Shown piece by piece: positions 8,770 to 17,184 of a DNA stretch of 64,000 nucleotides. Both the position numbers and the translations under genes were made by a program. The number at the start of each line of letters is the position of its first letter. The stretch's first letter is position 1. Source of the stretch: Niallia endozanthoxylica (GTDB lineage Bacteria; Bacillota; Bacilli; Bacillales; Cytobacillaceae); contig NZ_VYKL01000026.1 in NCBI RefSeq assembly GCF_008710145.1, positions 62,001 through 126,000 on the forward strand, written 5' to 3'. Below the pieces are notes generated by a model, which was not told where the DNA came from, made no database searches, and worked only from the letters and a program-made list of their open reading frames with translations.

Positions 8770-9588
8770 ATGAAACTTACACCGGAACAGAGGATTGAAC
8801 TTCATGGTTTCAACAATTTAACGAAGTCATTAAGTTTTAATATGTATGATATTTGTTATACCAGAACAAAAGAGGAACGCGAAGCGTATATTGAATACAT
8901 CGATGAACAATATAACGCTGACCGATTGACAAGTATTTTAAAACATGTGGCGGATATTATCGGGGCACATGTCTTAAATGTCGCAAAACAAGACTATGTA
9001 CCGCAGGGGGCAAGTGTTACGGTTCTTGTTTCAGAAGGTCCTGTTATAGAGGTACCAACAGGATCCTATGAGGAAACACCAGGACCGCTTCCGGACAATG
9101 TCGTTTTACAGCTAGATAAAAGCCATATTACCGTACATACTTATCCAGAATACCATCCAGAAGAAGGAATCAGTACGTTCAGGGCTGATATTGATGTGTC
9201 AACCTGCGGAGAAATTTCCCCGCTGAAAGCATTAAATTATTTAATCCATTCTTTCGAAACAGATGTCATGTCAATTGATTACCGGGTGAGAGGTTTCACA
9301 AGGGCAAAAGACGGGCATAAGCTTTTTATCGACCACGATATTAACTCAATTCAAAATTATATTCCGGATACGATTAAAGAACTGTACGATATGATTGATG
9401 TTAATGTATACCAGGAAAATATTTTCCATACTAAATGTAAATTAAAGGAATTTGATTTAAATAATTATTTATTCGGCTATTCAAAGGACAAGTTGAATCC
9501 TAATGAAATGAGAGAAATCACAAATAGTTTAATTGCTGAAATGGATGAAATTTTTTACGGAAAGAATATGAATCGTCATTTACAATAA
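8770..9588 (+). CDS. speD: S-adenosylmethionine decarboxylase proenzyme (long, E. coli type)
   Basis: A 272-residue class 1A AdoMet decarboxylase. It makes decarboxylated AdoMet, the aminopropyl donor for spermidine. Self-cleavage at the LDKSHIT motif would create the pyruvoyl group from Ser118; Cys146 (in STCGEISP) is the expected proton donor. The length matches the Escherichia coli-type enzyme rather than the approximately 125-residue form of Bacillus subtilis. The spacing before ATG 8770 is good (GAAAGGGGCAAAGCAA). No spermidine synthase gene is adjacent. The upstream region carries the clover-leaf element. Confidence 0.93.
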   Translation: MKLTPEQRIELHGFNNLTKSLSFNMYDICYTRTKEEREAYIEYIDEQYNADRLTSILKHVADIIGAHVLNVAKQDYVPQGASVTVLVSEGPVIEVPTGSYEETPGPLPDNVVLQLDKSHITVHTYPEYHPEEGISTFRADIDVSTCGEISPLKALNYLIHSFETDVMSIDYRVRGFTRAKDGHKLFIDHDINSIQNYIPDTIKELYDMIDVNVYQENIFHTKCKLKEFDLNNYLFGYSKDKLNPNEMREITNSLIAEMDEIFYGKNMNRHLQ

Positions 9589-9715
9589 AGGCTCATTAAG
9601 AGAGAAATATCTTCTTTCCCAAGCAAATTGAAATCAAATAGATTACCTAACACTGATTTTGTCTTTTTCCCATACTATATTATGGAAGTAATCATTTATT
9701 GAATGGGGAAATGAG

Positions 9716-10504
9716 ATGGGCAATTTACAACCAAGCTCTGAAGGAGCAGTAAATGTGTACAAAGTAATCGCAGGATCTTTTAAGAGTAAGGAAAATGCAG
9801 CGAATCGAGTATCGTTTTTGCAATCAAAAGGAATAGAAGCTTTTGTGCAACCTGTAACTATAATGAATGAACGAATGTATAGAGTCCAAGCGGGTGCGTT
9901 TACAACAAAAGAAAATGCCGATAAAAGGCTGGAGCAAGTGATTCATTCAGGAGTAGCAGATGCTTTTATCGTTTCCGAAAATACACCGGTAGGTCACACT
10001 CCTATACAAGAACCAATTATGGGAGGAATCATGTTATCTTCAGAACAATTGGATCTTTTTGTAAAAGATATCAATCCACAGGCAATGGAAATAGGAAGTT
10101 ATTATATAAGCTTTGGTAATTTTTATGGAATAAGAGGAGATATTGCTTTTGCCCAGGCAATACTTGAAACAGATTATTTTCGCTTTACCGGAATCGTACA
10201 GCCGCATCAAAATAATTTCTCTGGTTTAGGCTCAACTGGCCCTGATGATCCTGGTGCCTTTTTTCAGACTCCGAGCGAAGGGGTGCTGGCGCATATGCAG
10301 CATTTATTTGCTTATGCAACTAATAGTCCGCTGCCAAGTCAGTATTCGTTAGTAGATCCTCGTTTTCATCTAGTAAAAAGGGGAAGTGCACGTGCTTGGG
10401 TTGATTTAAATGGGAAGTGGGCTGTTCCAGGCCATAATTATGGACAGACTATATTAAATATTTATCAAAGGATGCTGAACAGGATGTCATCTGGAAAAAA
10501 GTAA
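9716..10504 (+). CDS. SPOR-domain N-acetylglucosaminidase-like protein
   Basis: A 262-residue protein with a SPOR-like domain (about 12-88: YKVIAGSFKSKENA and YRVQAGAFTTKENA, two half-repeats) and a C-terminal glucosaminidase-type domain (about 110-255: GDIAFAQAILETDYF with a likely catalytic Glu, and NFSGLG). SPOR domains bind denuded glycan strands, so the protein probably cleaves peptidoglycan. No signal peptide or transmembrane segment is visible. This fits either non-classical release or action inside the mother cell or spore. It ends at a bidirectional terminator shared with the next gene. Confidence 0.8.
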   Translation: MGNLQPSSEGAVNVYKVIAGSFKSKENAANRVSFLQSKGIEAFVQPVTIMNERMYRVQAGAFTTKENADKRLEQVIHSGVADAFIVSENTPVGHTPIQEPIMGGIMLSSEQLDLFVKDINPQAMEIGSYYISFGNFYGIRGDIAFAQAILETDYFRFTGIVQPHQNNFSGLGSTGPDDPGAFFQTPSEGVLAHMQHLFAYATNSPLPSQYSLVDPRFHLVKRGSARAWVDLNGKWAVPGHNYGQTILNIYQRMLNRMSSGKK

Positions 10505-10531
10505 AAGCTGTTGATTGCACAACAGCTTTTA
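10503..10531. terminator. bidirectional terminator
   Basis: An 11-bp stem (10503-10513 / 10520-10530) overlaps the stop codon of the SPOR protein gene and faces the convergent small gene. Confidence 0.85.
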
Positions 10532-10535
10532 CTTT

Positions 10536-10721
10536 TTATGATCGTTGGATCATAGAATTGGAATAATTTTTAACAAGTTTTTGTAAATTTCGATGGCTTT
10601 CTCTTACTTTAATGGATTCATCAATAATTTTTTGAAAGCCTTCTAAGTCTTTATCATTGGCATTAAGTACGGATCTAGTGACACTTTCTGCAATTTGTTG
10701 TAAGGTTGGTTCTGAGCTCAT
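10536..10721 (-). CDS. small hypothetical protein (61 aa)
   Basis: A 61-residue soluble, charged, helical protein beginning MSSEPTLQQIAES. ATG 10721 is chosen because GGAAAGGTGG lies 7 nt upstream; a GTG four codons earlier is embedded in that site. It has no signal peptide and no recognised domain. It is probably monocistronic, with the shared terminator downstream. The function is unknown; its neighbourhood (spore and cell-wall genes) only weakly suggests a sporulation link. Confidence 0.55.
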   Translation of the reverse strand: MSSEPTLQQIAESVTRSVLNANDKDLEGFQKIIDESIKVRESHRNLQKLVKNYSNSMIQRS

Positions 10722-10895
10722 CGTAATGACCACCTTTCCTTTATTTGCTCCTTAATAATTTATCGAAAGGCAGCCCATTTTCCTGCCAAAAAAAGAGTAA
10801 ATTTATCTACAATTCTCAGCAAATTTATATATAATTAGCAATACTTCGTAGTGAAAACCATAAAAATAGGATAAATGATTTAAAAAAGTAAATAA

Positions 10896-10930
10896 AAAAT
10901 ATTCCTAATGCTTATCATTAAGGATATTTT
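10896..10930 (-). terminator. terminator of the spore-protein gene
   Basis: An inverted repeat of about 15 bp (AATATTCCTAATG / CATTAAGGATATT) lies 20 nt downstream of the SASP stop on the minus strand, followed by a T-run. Confidence 0.7.
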
Positions 10931-10950
10931 AGAACATACATGTAAAGAAT

Positions 10951-11211
10951 TTAATGTTTTTTCGCCAAATTTTCCTGGGCCATCCTTACAAGTTCTTTAA
11001 CCATACTTCCGCCTAGTCTTCCGCCGACCTTGCCAGCCTGCTCGGAAGTTAATTGGCCATTGTAACTGCTTGTAAGAGGCACACCGGCTTCTTCAGCAGC
11101 TTCAAATTTAGCATCTTCCGGATTGCTAGTTCCAGCCACCTTTGCTTTTAATTGATCTAGACCATGTCTTGCTTCGGGAACAAGTATTTTATTTCTTTTT
11201 CTTCGTGCCAT
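10951..11211 (-). CDS. alpha/beta-type small acid-soluble spore protein
   Basis: An 86-residue SASP. The DNA-binding signature is at the C-terminus (TSEQAGKVGGRLGGSMVKEL), preceded by the GPR-protease region KFEAAEEAGV (a canonical site would be KYEIAxEFGV, so it is slightly unusual). The real start is ATG 11211, 6 nt after GGAGGG; the open frame extends 47 codons upstream without a ribosome-binding site. Such proteins coat spore DNA, protect it from UV and are degraded at germination. Expression in the forespore is expected from family knowledge. It diverges from the SAM-riboswitch transcript. Confidence 0.9.
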   Translation of the reverse strand: MARRKRNKILVPEARHGLDQLKAKVAGTSNPEDAKFEAAEEAGVPLTSSYNGQLTSEQAGKVGGRLGGSMVKELVRMAQENLAKKH

Positions 11212-11335
11212 ATTCATCCCTCCATCCTTAGGATGTCCTAAAAGTGTTTTCACATGAGAAGAGAAAAGAAAAAAGAGAGGATTAAATTTAATTATAAGTT
11301 TTTTAAGAATAATTATATTATTCGAGTAATAAGTA

Positions 11336-11364
11336 TTGACATTTCCGAGCATGTTTATTAGGAT
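11336..11364 (+). promoter_or_regulatory. sigma-A-type promoter of the SAM-riboswitch transcript
   Basis: TTGACA (11336-11341), exact 17-nt spacer, TAGGAT (11359-11364). The predicted start lies about 25 nt before the riboswitch. Confidence 0.6.
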
Positions 11365-11393
11365 TGTAAAAACAAAAGAAAATTAAGTATAAA

Positions 11394-11556
11394 TCTCTTA
11401 TCAAGAGAGGTGGAGGGACTGGCCTGATGATGCCTCAGCAACCGCATTTTGACGGTGCTAATTCCAGCAAAGCTCGACTTTGAAAGATAAGGAGAGAAAC
11501 CTTTTTTGTACAAAAAAGTTCTCTTCTTAAGAAGATGATTTTTGTATGAGAAAGGG
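11394..11556 (+). promoter_or_regulatory. SAM-I (S-box) riboswitch and expression platform
   Basis: The aptamer (11394-11495) has all S-box landmarks in order: CTTATCAAGAGAGG, GGAGGGACTGGCC, GCCTCAGCAACC, GGTGCTAATTCC and TGAAAGATAAG. P1 pairs CTTATC (11397-11402) with GATAAG (11486-11491). Downstream, AAGGAGAGAA (11490-11499) can pair with TTCTCTTCTT (11519-11528) as an antiterminator-like hairpin. The alternative is a short CTTCTTAAGAAG stem followed by TGATTTTT, a weak terminator. SAM binding should switch the 109-aa gene off. The expression-platform assignment is inference. Confidence 0.93.
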
Positions 11557-11565
11557 GAATAGTAT

Positions 11566-11895
11566 ATGAAGAAACTTTTAACTGTTGATGAATATTTAGA
11601 CTTGTATCTGCTTGCAGGGGAGCTTGGAGATCAATTATGGCAAAACGAAATAATGGAGAAGCTAAATAATGGTGAATACATTACTGAGCACTCATTAAAA
11701 ATACGTAATCTTTGGGATAAATATAAAAAGGTAAATATGGAAATGCTTGACCTATATCGTCAATTGCAAGAGGATACATCTAATGAAGCTGTAAAGGAAA
11801 AAATACGCGCCTTAAAGCAACAGCGAATCATATTAAACCGCCAAATTCAAAAAGAACAAAAAAAGTCTCAGCTTCAACATCTCAAAACAAAATAA
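11566..11895 (+). CDS. unknown 109-aa protein under SAM-I riboswitch control
   Basis: A 109-residue, highly helical, charged, cytosolic protein. The N-terminus carries EYLDLYLLAGELGDQLWQ (residues 9-26); the middle is IRNLWDKYKKVNMEMLDLY and the C-terminus is a lysine/glutamine-rich coiled coil. It is clearly paralogous to the 112-aa protein at 15409-15747. I recognise no enzyme motif and do not assign a family. AAAGGGG precedes ATG 11566. Control by a SAM-I riboswitch ties it to methionine, cysteine or SAM supply, yet it is not a known methionine-cycle enzyme. It is followed by a palindromic element and then by the Rex-type region of adhE. Confidence 0.8.
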   Translation: MKKLLTVDEYLDLYLLAGELGDQLWQNEIMEKLNNGEYITEHSLKIRNLWDKYKKVNMEMLDLYRQLQEDTSNEAVKEKIRALKQQRIILNRQIQKEQKKSQLQHLKTK

Positions 11896-11912
11896 GGCTT
11901 TACTCCATTTTA

Positions 11913-11957
11913 AGGGACTGTCCTCTAGCAATTTAAAGCGTTGGGGGACAGTCCCTC
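11913..11957. terminator. palindromic GGGACTGTCC element, probable terminator
   Basis: AGGGACTGTCC (11913-11923) pairs with GGACAGTCCCT (11946-11956) across a 22-nt loop, 17 nt after the stop codon. It has no strong T-run. Similar GGGACTGTCCC palindromes are, from general knowledge, dispersed in Bacillaceae genomes, so it may be a repeat serving as a 3' stabiliser. Confidence 0.5.
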
Positions 11958-11995
11958 AGTGCTTTAATAGGATAAAGAAGGTAACTAAAAAAAGT

Positions 11996-12034
11996 TTGTG
12001 AAAAAATGTTCATATTTTGTTCAGAATTTCACAA
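11996..12034 (+). promoter_or_regulatory. two tandem Rex-like operators
   Basis: 11996-12013 contains TTGTGAAAAAATGTTCATA (right half degenerate) and 12017-12034 contains TTGTTCAGAATTTCACAA (left half degenerate). The Rex consensus is TTGTGAA-N4..6-TTCACAA. They lie 21 nt apart, upstream of the 75-aa gene and adhE. Confidence 0.45.
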
Positions 12035-12092
12035 TAAAAACAGAGAACTTGTATGTTATTCTATAACCACAAAGAAGAAAGGAGTAACAAAC

Positions 12093-12320
12093 ATGAAGCT
12101 TTGTAATTGGAAGAACTTTAGCACAGACACTGAAATGTACACGCAGGAAGCATTTGAAGGTTTAGTTGGTGACTGTTTTGAAGCAATGATAATAAAGGAG
12201 AGTAACGATATTCCTTCTTATATATGGACAAATAATTACGTAGTTATCGTAAAGAATAATTCAAGTAAGTTTTCAGATATCTCTTTTGAAAAAATCCCAA
12301 GAAATCCTATTAGTATATAA
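12093..12320 (+). CDS. small hypothetical protein (75 aa) upstream of adhE
   Basis: A 75-residue soluble acidic protein beginning MKLCNWKNFS, with two tryptophan-containing segments (CNWKNF, YIWTNNYVV) and no recognised domain. ATG 12093 follows AAGAAAGGAG with good spacing; the longer frame to 12006 has no ribosome-binding site. It lies between two sets of Rex-like operators and 90 nt upstream of adhE. It may therefore be co-induced by high NADH or low oxygen, possibly as a leader cistron of adhE. The function is unknown. Confidence 0.6.
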   Translation: MKLCNWKNFSTDTEMYTQEAFEGLVGDCFEAMIIKESNDIPSYIWTNNYVVIVKNNSSKFSDISFEKIPRNPISI

Positions 12321-12374
12321 AAGATGATTATTCCTATTTATCAAAATATAGGTTCATTTTTTTAAAAAATATAA

Positions 12375-12390
12375 TGTGAAATACTTCACA
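12375..12390 (+). promoter_or_regulatory. Rex operator upstream of adhE
   Basis: TGTGAAATACTTCACA is a perfect 6-4-6 palindrome that fits the Rex redox-repressor consensus. It lies 21 nt before the adhE start, directly ahead of the GGAGG site. Occupancy by Rex would block adhE when NADH/NAD is low. Confidence 0.75.
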
Positions 12391-12410
12391 ATGAATCGGA
12401 GGAGATTTTA

Positions 12411-15029
12411 ATGGCTATTAAAGAAAAGGAATTAACAAAAAATACGGTAAAAGAAAATCCATCAACTTCTGAAGTAATCAATAAACTGGTTGAAAATGGT
12501 CAAAAAGCATTAGCAGAATTCCAAAGCTTCAACCAAGAGCAAATAGATGAAATTGTAAAAAGGATGGCATTAGCCGGATTAGATCAGCATATGCCGCTTG
12601 CAAAACTTGCGGTAGAAGAAACAGGAAGAGGAGTATATGAAGATAAGATTATAAAAAATATCTTCGCTACTGAATACATATACAATAATATTAAATATGA
12701 TAAAACCGTAGGAATTATTAATCAAAATGAACTAGAAGGGACCTATGAAATTGCTGAGCCAGTTGGTGTGATTGCAGGTGTAACACCTGTTACCAATCCT
12801 ACATCTACTACAATGTTTAAGGCATCAATTTCTATCAAAACTCGTAATCCGATTATTTTTGCTTTCCATCCTTCAGCACAAAAATGCAGCAGTGAAGCGG
12901 CAAGAATTTTAAGAGAGGCGGCAATTTCTGCTGGAGCACCTGAACATTGTATCCAATGGATTGAAGAGCCTTCATTGGAAGCAACTCAATTATTAATGAA
13001 TCATGCAAATATTGCCGTCATATTGGCTACAGGTGGTTCAGGAATGGTCAAATCAGCATACAGCTCTGGGAAACCGGCTCTTGGTGTAGGTCCTGGAAAT
13101 GTTCCATGCTATATTGAAAAATCTGCTAATATTGGACAAGCTGTCAATGATTTAATTTTATCTAAAACTTTTGATAATGGGATGATATGCGCATCTGAGC
13201 AAGCTGTAATCATTGATAAAGAAGTTTATGCAGAGGTTAAAAATGAACTGATTGCAAATAATTGCTATTTTTTAAATGATGAAGAAAGAGAAAAAGTTGA
13301 GAAGCTTGTCATCAATGAAAAATCTTGTGCCGTTAATGCACAAATCGTTGGAAAACCTGCTTATCAAATAGCTCAAATGGCGGGGGTTCTAGTGCCTGAA
13401 GATACAAAAATTTTAATAGCTGAATTAAAAGGAGTGGGGGCACAATATCCGCTTTCTCGAGAAAAGTTAAGTCCTGTTCTAGCTTGTTATAAAGTTAATA
13501 GTCTTCAAGAAGGTTTTAGACGAGCGGAAGAAATGCTAGAATTTGGAGGATTAGGACATTCGGCAGTTATTCATACAACAAATGAAGAAATCATGAAGGA
13601 ATTTGGTCTTAGAATGAAGGCGTGCCGTATTATTGTTAATGCCCCTTCATCACAAGGTGCTATTGGAGATATATATAATGCCTTTATGCCATCTCTGACA
13701 CTTGGCTGCGGTACATTTGGCGGCAATTCTGTATCATCAAACGTAGGGGCTATCCATTTAATAAATACGAAAAAAATGGCAAAAAGGGCGGTAAATATGC
13801 AATGGTTTAAAATTCCGGCAAAAATTTACTTTGAGAAAAATTCTATTCAATATTTGGCATCGATGAAAAACATTTCAAGGGCGTTTATCGTAACAGATCC
13901 GGGTATGGTCAAATTTGGTTACGTTGATAAAGTTCTTTACTATTTAAGAAAACGTCCAGATTATGTACAATGTGAAGTATTCTCAGAAGTTGAGCCAGAT
14001 CCATCTATTGAGACGGTCATGAAAGGTGCAGAGATGATGGCGAAGTTTCAGCCAGATGTTATCATTACGCTAGGCGGAGGATCTGCAATGGATGCGGCAA
14101 AAGGAATGTGGTTGTTCTATGAATATCCTGAAACAGATTTCTTTGGTCTGAAACAGAAATTCATGGATATCCGAAAGCGTATTGTTAAATTCCCTGAATT
14201 GGGAAGAAAAGCGCAGCTTGTTGCGATTCCGACTACTTCTGGAACAGGCTCAGAGGTAACTTCTTTCTCCGTTATTACGGATAAAAAAGCGAATATGAAA
14301 TATCCGCTGGCAGATTATGAGTTAACACCAGATGTTGCTATTATTGATCCGCAATTTGTCATGTCACTGCCAAAAGCTGTTACTGCTGATACAGGTATGG
14401 ATGTACTGACACATGCTGTTGAAGCCTATGTTTCCGTAATGGCAAATGATTATACCGATGGTTTAGCATTAAAAGCAATCCAGCTTGTATTTGATTACCT
14501 TCCAAGAGCATATCGAAATGGAAATGACGAAGAGGCTCGTGAAAAAATGCATAATGCTTCAGCAATAGCTGGCATGGCTTTTGCGAATGCTTTCCTTGGA
14601 ATTAATCATAGTTTGGCTCATAAATTAGGGGCAGAATTCCATATTGCACACGGGCGAGCCAATGCGATTCTATTACCGCACGTGATTCGTTACAATGCAA
14701 CGAAGCCAAAGAAATTTGCAGCTTTTCCAAAGTATGAAAAGTTTATTGCAGATAAACGTTATGCTGAAATTGCTAGAATGCTTGGATTATCTGCCCGCAC
14801 AACAGAAGAGGGAGTTGAAAGCTTCATTCAAGCTGTTATTAAACTAGCGAAAGAGTTGGATATTCCAATGAGTATTGAAGCAAACGGAATTGAAAAATCA
14901 CTGTTTGAAAGTAAAGTGGAGTTCTTAGCAGATAAAGCATTTGAAGATCAATGTACAACGGCAAATCCAAAGCTTCCTCTTGTTAGTGAATTAGCTGAAA
15001 TATACCGTCAAGCATATAAAGGAATTTAA
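12411..15029 (+). CDS. adhE: bifunctional acetaldehyde-CoA / alcohol dehydrogenase
   Basis: An 872-residue AdhE. The N-terminal CoA-acylating aldehyde dehydrogenase (about 20-450) has catalytic Cys260 in [13 protein letters not shown] and a dinucleotide region TGGSGMV. The C-terminal iron-dependent alcohol dehydrogenase (about 465-870) has [11 protein letters not shown], and its metal ligands lie within [14 protein letters not shown] and [19 protein letters not shown]. It reduces acetyl-CoA to ethanol in two NADH-consuming steps during fermentation; family members form filamentous spirosomes. The length equals typical AdhE. GGAGGAG precedes the ATG. The Rex site upstream fits anaerobic induction. 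A terminator at 15062 closes the unit. Confidence 0.97.
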   Translation: MAIKEKELTKNTVKENPSTSEVINKLVENGQKALAEFQSFNQEQIDEIVKRMALAGLDQHMPLAKLAVEETGRGVYEDKIIKNIFATEYIYNNIKYDKTVGIINQNELEGTYEIAEPVGVIAGVTPVTNPTSTTMFKASISIKTRNPIIFAFHPSAQKCSSEAARILREAAISAGAPEHCIQWIEEPSLEATQLLMNHANIAVILATGGSGMVKSAYSSGKPALGVGPGNVPCYIEKSANIGQAVNDLILSKTFDNGMICASEQAVIIDKEVYAEVKNELIANNCYFLNDEEREKVEKLVINEKSCAVNAQIVGKPAYQIAQMAGVLVPEDTKILIAELKGVGAQYPLSREKLSPVLACYKVNSLQEGFRRAEEMLEFGGLGHSAVIHTTNEEIMKEFGLRMKACRIIVNAPSSQGAIGDIYNAFMPSLTLGCGTFGGNSVSSNVGAIHLINTKKMAKRAVNMQWFKIPAKIYFEKNSIQYLASMKNISRAFIVTDPGMVKFGYVDKVLYYLRKRPDYVQCEVFSEVEPDPSIETVMKGAEMMAKFQPDVIITLGGGSAMDAAKGMWLFYEYPETDFFGLKQKFMDIRKRIVKFPELGRKAQLVAIPTTSGTGSEVTSFSVITDKKANMKYPLADYELTPDVAIIDPQFVMSLPKAVTADTGMDVLTHAVEAYVSVMANDYTDGLALKAIQLVFDYLPRAYRNGNDEEAREKMHNASAIAGMAFANAFLGINHSLAHKLGAEFHIAHGRANAILLPHVIRYNATKPKKFAAFPKYEKFIADKRYAEIARMLGLSARTTEEGVESFIQAVIKLAKELDIPMSIEANGIEKSLFESKVEFLADKAFEDQCTTANPKLPLVSELAEIYRQAYKGI

Positions 15030-15061
15030 ATCATGAAATAAAAGAAATTGATTAATAGAAG

Positions 15062-15098
15062 AAGTCAACTCACGGATCTTTGTGTGTTGGCTTTTTTT
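15062..15098 (+). terminator. adhE terminator
   Basis: An imperfect stem AGTCAACTCAC / GTGTGTTGGCT is followed by a 7-T run, 35 nt after the adhE stop. Confidence 0.75.
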
Positions 15099-15167
15099 CT
15101 ATTAATTAAATTTTTTTAAAAATGAATATTTTTTTACGAAAATGTGACAAATTTAAGGCAAAATACT

Positions 15168-15224
15168 TTGATTAAAACTATGAATGGGGTTATAATGAAA
15201 TTAATAAAAATGAAAGCGCTTTAT
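15168..15224 (+). promoter_or_regulatory. promoter with cre-like site for the 112-aa gene
   Basis: TTGATT (15168-15173), 17-nt spacer, TATAAT (15191-15196). About 15 nt after the predicted start, TGAAAGCGCTTTAT (15211-15224) resembles a CcpA cre box; read on the minus strand it matches 12 of 14 consensus positions. The position suggests catabolite repression by roadblock. Confidence 0.5.
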
Positions 15225-15327
15225 ATACATGCTAGGACAGATTTGAGGACTATCTGAATAATAACTTTTACTAGTTATTATGACAGGGAATATTGGGTAG
15301 TTAAAAATCAACATGACCTTCAGTAGA

Positions 15328-15400
15328 AGGATAAGAAGAGATCTTTTTTATACAAAAATAGTTCTCTTCTTAAGAAGATCATTTTTGTATAGGAAAGGGG
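15328..15400 (+). promoter_or_regulatory. leader copied from the SAM-riboswitch gene, aptamer lost
   Basis: 15328-15400 is nearly identical to 11484-11553 (3' strand of the aptamer P1 plus expression platform): GGATAAG, AGAGAT, the TTTTTTATACAAAAAT block, TTCTCTTCTTAAGAAGAT and AAAGGGG. AAGAAGAGA (15331-15339) can pair with TCTCTTCTT (15363-15371), and TACAAAAAT with ATTTTTGTA. No S-box core is present upstream, so the SAM sensor has been removed from this copy. Confidence 0.75.
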
Positions 15401-15408
15401 AAAATAAA

Positions 15409-15747
15409 ATGAATACAAATGTTGAAAATTTAGAGATTGATGATTATTTAGATTTGTACTTGCTTGCAGGAAAAATGGGAGATAAATTATGGCAGCAAGA
15501 TATATTAGAAGTACTAAAAAATTATGAAAAAAATAAATCTAGCGAAGATCCAGTATTAATCATTCATAATTTATGGCTTGAACATAGAAAGATTAATACA
15601 GAGCTACTTGATTTATATCGTGAATTACGTAAAGAGCCTGAAAATGAAGAATTAAAAGCAAGAATAGCTGTTTTGAAAAAACAAAAAGTTGCGGTATGCC
15701 GGAAACTATACAGTGGAGAAAAGAAGAACCACCATTATATTCTATAA
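15409..15747 (+). CDS. unknown 112-aa paralogue of the riboswitch-controlled protein
   Basis: A 112-residue helical cytosolic protein. DDYLDLYLLAGKMGDKLWQ (about 11-29) aligns with the N-terminal block of the 109-aa protein at 11566. Other matches are HNLWLEHRKINTELLDLYREL and a basic C-terminal helix ending in a histidine-rich tail. The start is ATG 15409 after AAAGGGGAA; the open frame reaches upstream through the structured leader. It shares the leader but not the SAM aptamer, and its own promoter carries a cre-like site. The pair therefore appears to have diverged in regulation while flanking adhE. Function not recognised. Confidence 0.75.
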   Translation: MNTNVENLEIDDYLDLYLLAGKMGDKLWQQDILEVLKNYEKNKSSEDPVLIIHNLWLEHRKINTELLDLYRELRKEPENEELKARIAVLKKQKVAVCRKLYSGEKKNHHYIL

Positions 15748-15815
15748 TATATTTAAAGCTTTCCACTAATAGTTAAGCGCTTACAGTTTGTGACGACTTT
15801 ACATTTATCGCTATA

Positions 15816-15839
15816 TATAATGAATGATAATCATTCTGA
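15816..15839 (+). promoter_or_regulatory. candidate Fur box overlapping a -10 element
   Basis: TATAAT (15816-15821) is followed directly by the palindrome GAATGATAATCATTC (15822-15836). TGATAATCATTCTGA (15825-15839) matches the 15-bp Fur core TGATAATnATTATCA at about 13 positions. There is no good -35 hexamer. It lies 160 nt upstream of trpB. Confidence 0.4.
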
Positions 15840-15842
15840 ATT

Positions 15843-15876
15843 AAAACCATTTTCCTCAGGGGAGAATGGTTTTTGT
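15843..15876 (+). terminator. terminator-like hairpin upstream of trpB
   Basis: A stem AAAACCATT-TTCC / GGGAGAATGGTTTT with a TCAG loop and a T-run. It is 96 nt after the 112-aa gene, immediately after the Fur-like site. It can end the upstream gene or attenuate transcription entering trpB. Confidence 0.7.
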
Positions 15877-15999
15877 TTGGAGAGTGATTCGCTGTTCCGA
15901 AAAATAATAATAAAAGTATTTGGAATTTAAATAATTTACCGCTATAATATAGTTAAATTAATATAATAGTCTATTAATTCTCTAGCAGAAGGAGTCGAG

Positions 16000-17172
16000 T
16001 TGAGAATGGCAAGCACTAGCGTAGATAATAAAGGATATTTTGGTGAGTTTGGCGGAAGTTTTATTCCAGAAAATCTTCAAAAAGTAATGGATATTATTGA
16101 AGAACAATTCTTGAAATTTAAAGATGATCCGGATTTTCAAAAGGAATTAGATTATTACTTAAGTGAATATGTTGGCCGAGAAAACCCATTAACTTTCGCG
16201 GAAAATCTAACAAGGCAAATGGGCGGCGCGAAAATTTACTTAAAACGAGAAGATTTAAATCATACAGGTTCTCATAAAATTAATAATGCACTCGGACAAA
16301 TATTATTAGCAAAAAAGATGGGTGCAAAACGTGTAATTGCTGAAACAGGTGCAGGGCAGCATGGGGTAGCAACAGCAACTGCATGTGCTATGTTTGGTTT
16401 AGAATGTGTTATTTATATGGGGAAAGTTGATACAGAACGTCAGGCACTTAACGTATTCCGAATGGAGCTTTTAGGAGCAAAAGTGGTACCTGTTGAAAAA
16501 GGTCAGGGCCGATTAAAGGATGCGGTTGATGAAGCATTAAATGATTTAGTGGAAAACTATGAAAATACGTTTTACTTAATTGGTTCAGCAGTTGGTCCTC
16601 ATCCATATCCAACAATTGTAAAGCATTTTCAATCAATTATCAGTAAAGAGTCCAGACGTCAAATTCTTGAAAAGGAAGGTAAATTACCTGCTGCTGTTAT
16701 TGCTTGTACAGGCGGTGGAAGTAATGCAATCGGTGCCTTCGCAAATTACCTTGAGGATGAGAACGTGCGATTAATTGGTGCTGAACCGGCGGAAGCTCCA
16801 ACCATGTCTGAAGGAGTACCAGCTGTTCTTCATGGATTTAAGAGTTATACATTATTAGATGAGAATGATCAGCCAAAACCAGTATTCTCTATTGCTGCTG
16901 GTTTGGATTATCCAGGTGTTGGTCCGGAACACAGCTACTTAAAAGCTAGCGGAAGAGCAGAATATGTAACTGTTACTGGACAGGAAGCACTAGAAGCATT
17001 CCAAACACTTTCAAAAGTAGAAGGAATTATTCCGGCATTAGAAAGTTCTCATGCGGTTGCGCATGGACTGAAGCTGGCGAAAGAGCTTACTCCAGATGAC
17101 ATCATCATTATTAATTTATCCGGACGCGGTGATAAAGACGTTGACCAAGTCTATAAAATGTTAAATAATTAA
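16000..17172 (+). CDS. trpB: tryptophan synthase beta chain (stand-alone)
   Basis: A TrpB1-type PLP enzyme of 390 residues that condenses indole and serine to tryptophan. Lys93 in HTGSHKINNALGQ binds PLP; ETGAGQHGVATA carries the catalytic Glu, and GGGSNAIG grips the cofactor phosphate. TTG 16000 has the best spacing to GAAGGAG; ATG 16006 is the alternative and would remove two residues. No trpA or other trp gene is adjacent, so it is an orphan copy. It may use free indole or serve as a second TrpB. A candidate Fur site and a hairpin precede it. Confidence 0.93.
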   Translation: MRMASTSVDNKGYFGEFGGSFIPENLQKVMDIIEEQFLKFKDDPDFQKELDYYLSEYVGRENPLTFAENLTRQMGGAKIYLKREDLNHTGSHKINNALGQILLAKKMGAKRVIAETGAGQHGVATATACAMFGLECVIYMGKVDTERQALNVFRMELLGAKVVPVEKGQGRLKDAVDEALNDLVENYENTFYLIGSAVGPHPYPTIVKHFQSIISKESRRQILEKEGKLPAAVIACTGGGSNAIGAFANYLEDENVRLIGAEPAEAPTMSEGVPAVLHGFKSYTLLDENDQPKPVFSIAAGLDYPGVGPEHSYLKASGRAEYVTVTGQEALEAFQTLSKVEGIIPALESSHAVAHGLKLAKELTPDDIIIINLSGRGDKDVDQVYKMLNN

Positions 17173-17184
17173 ACAAAATGAGTT

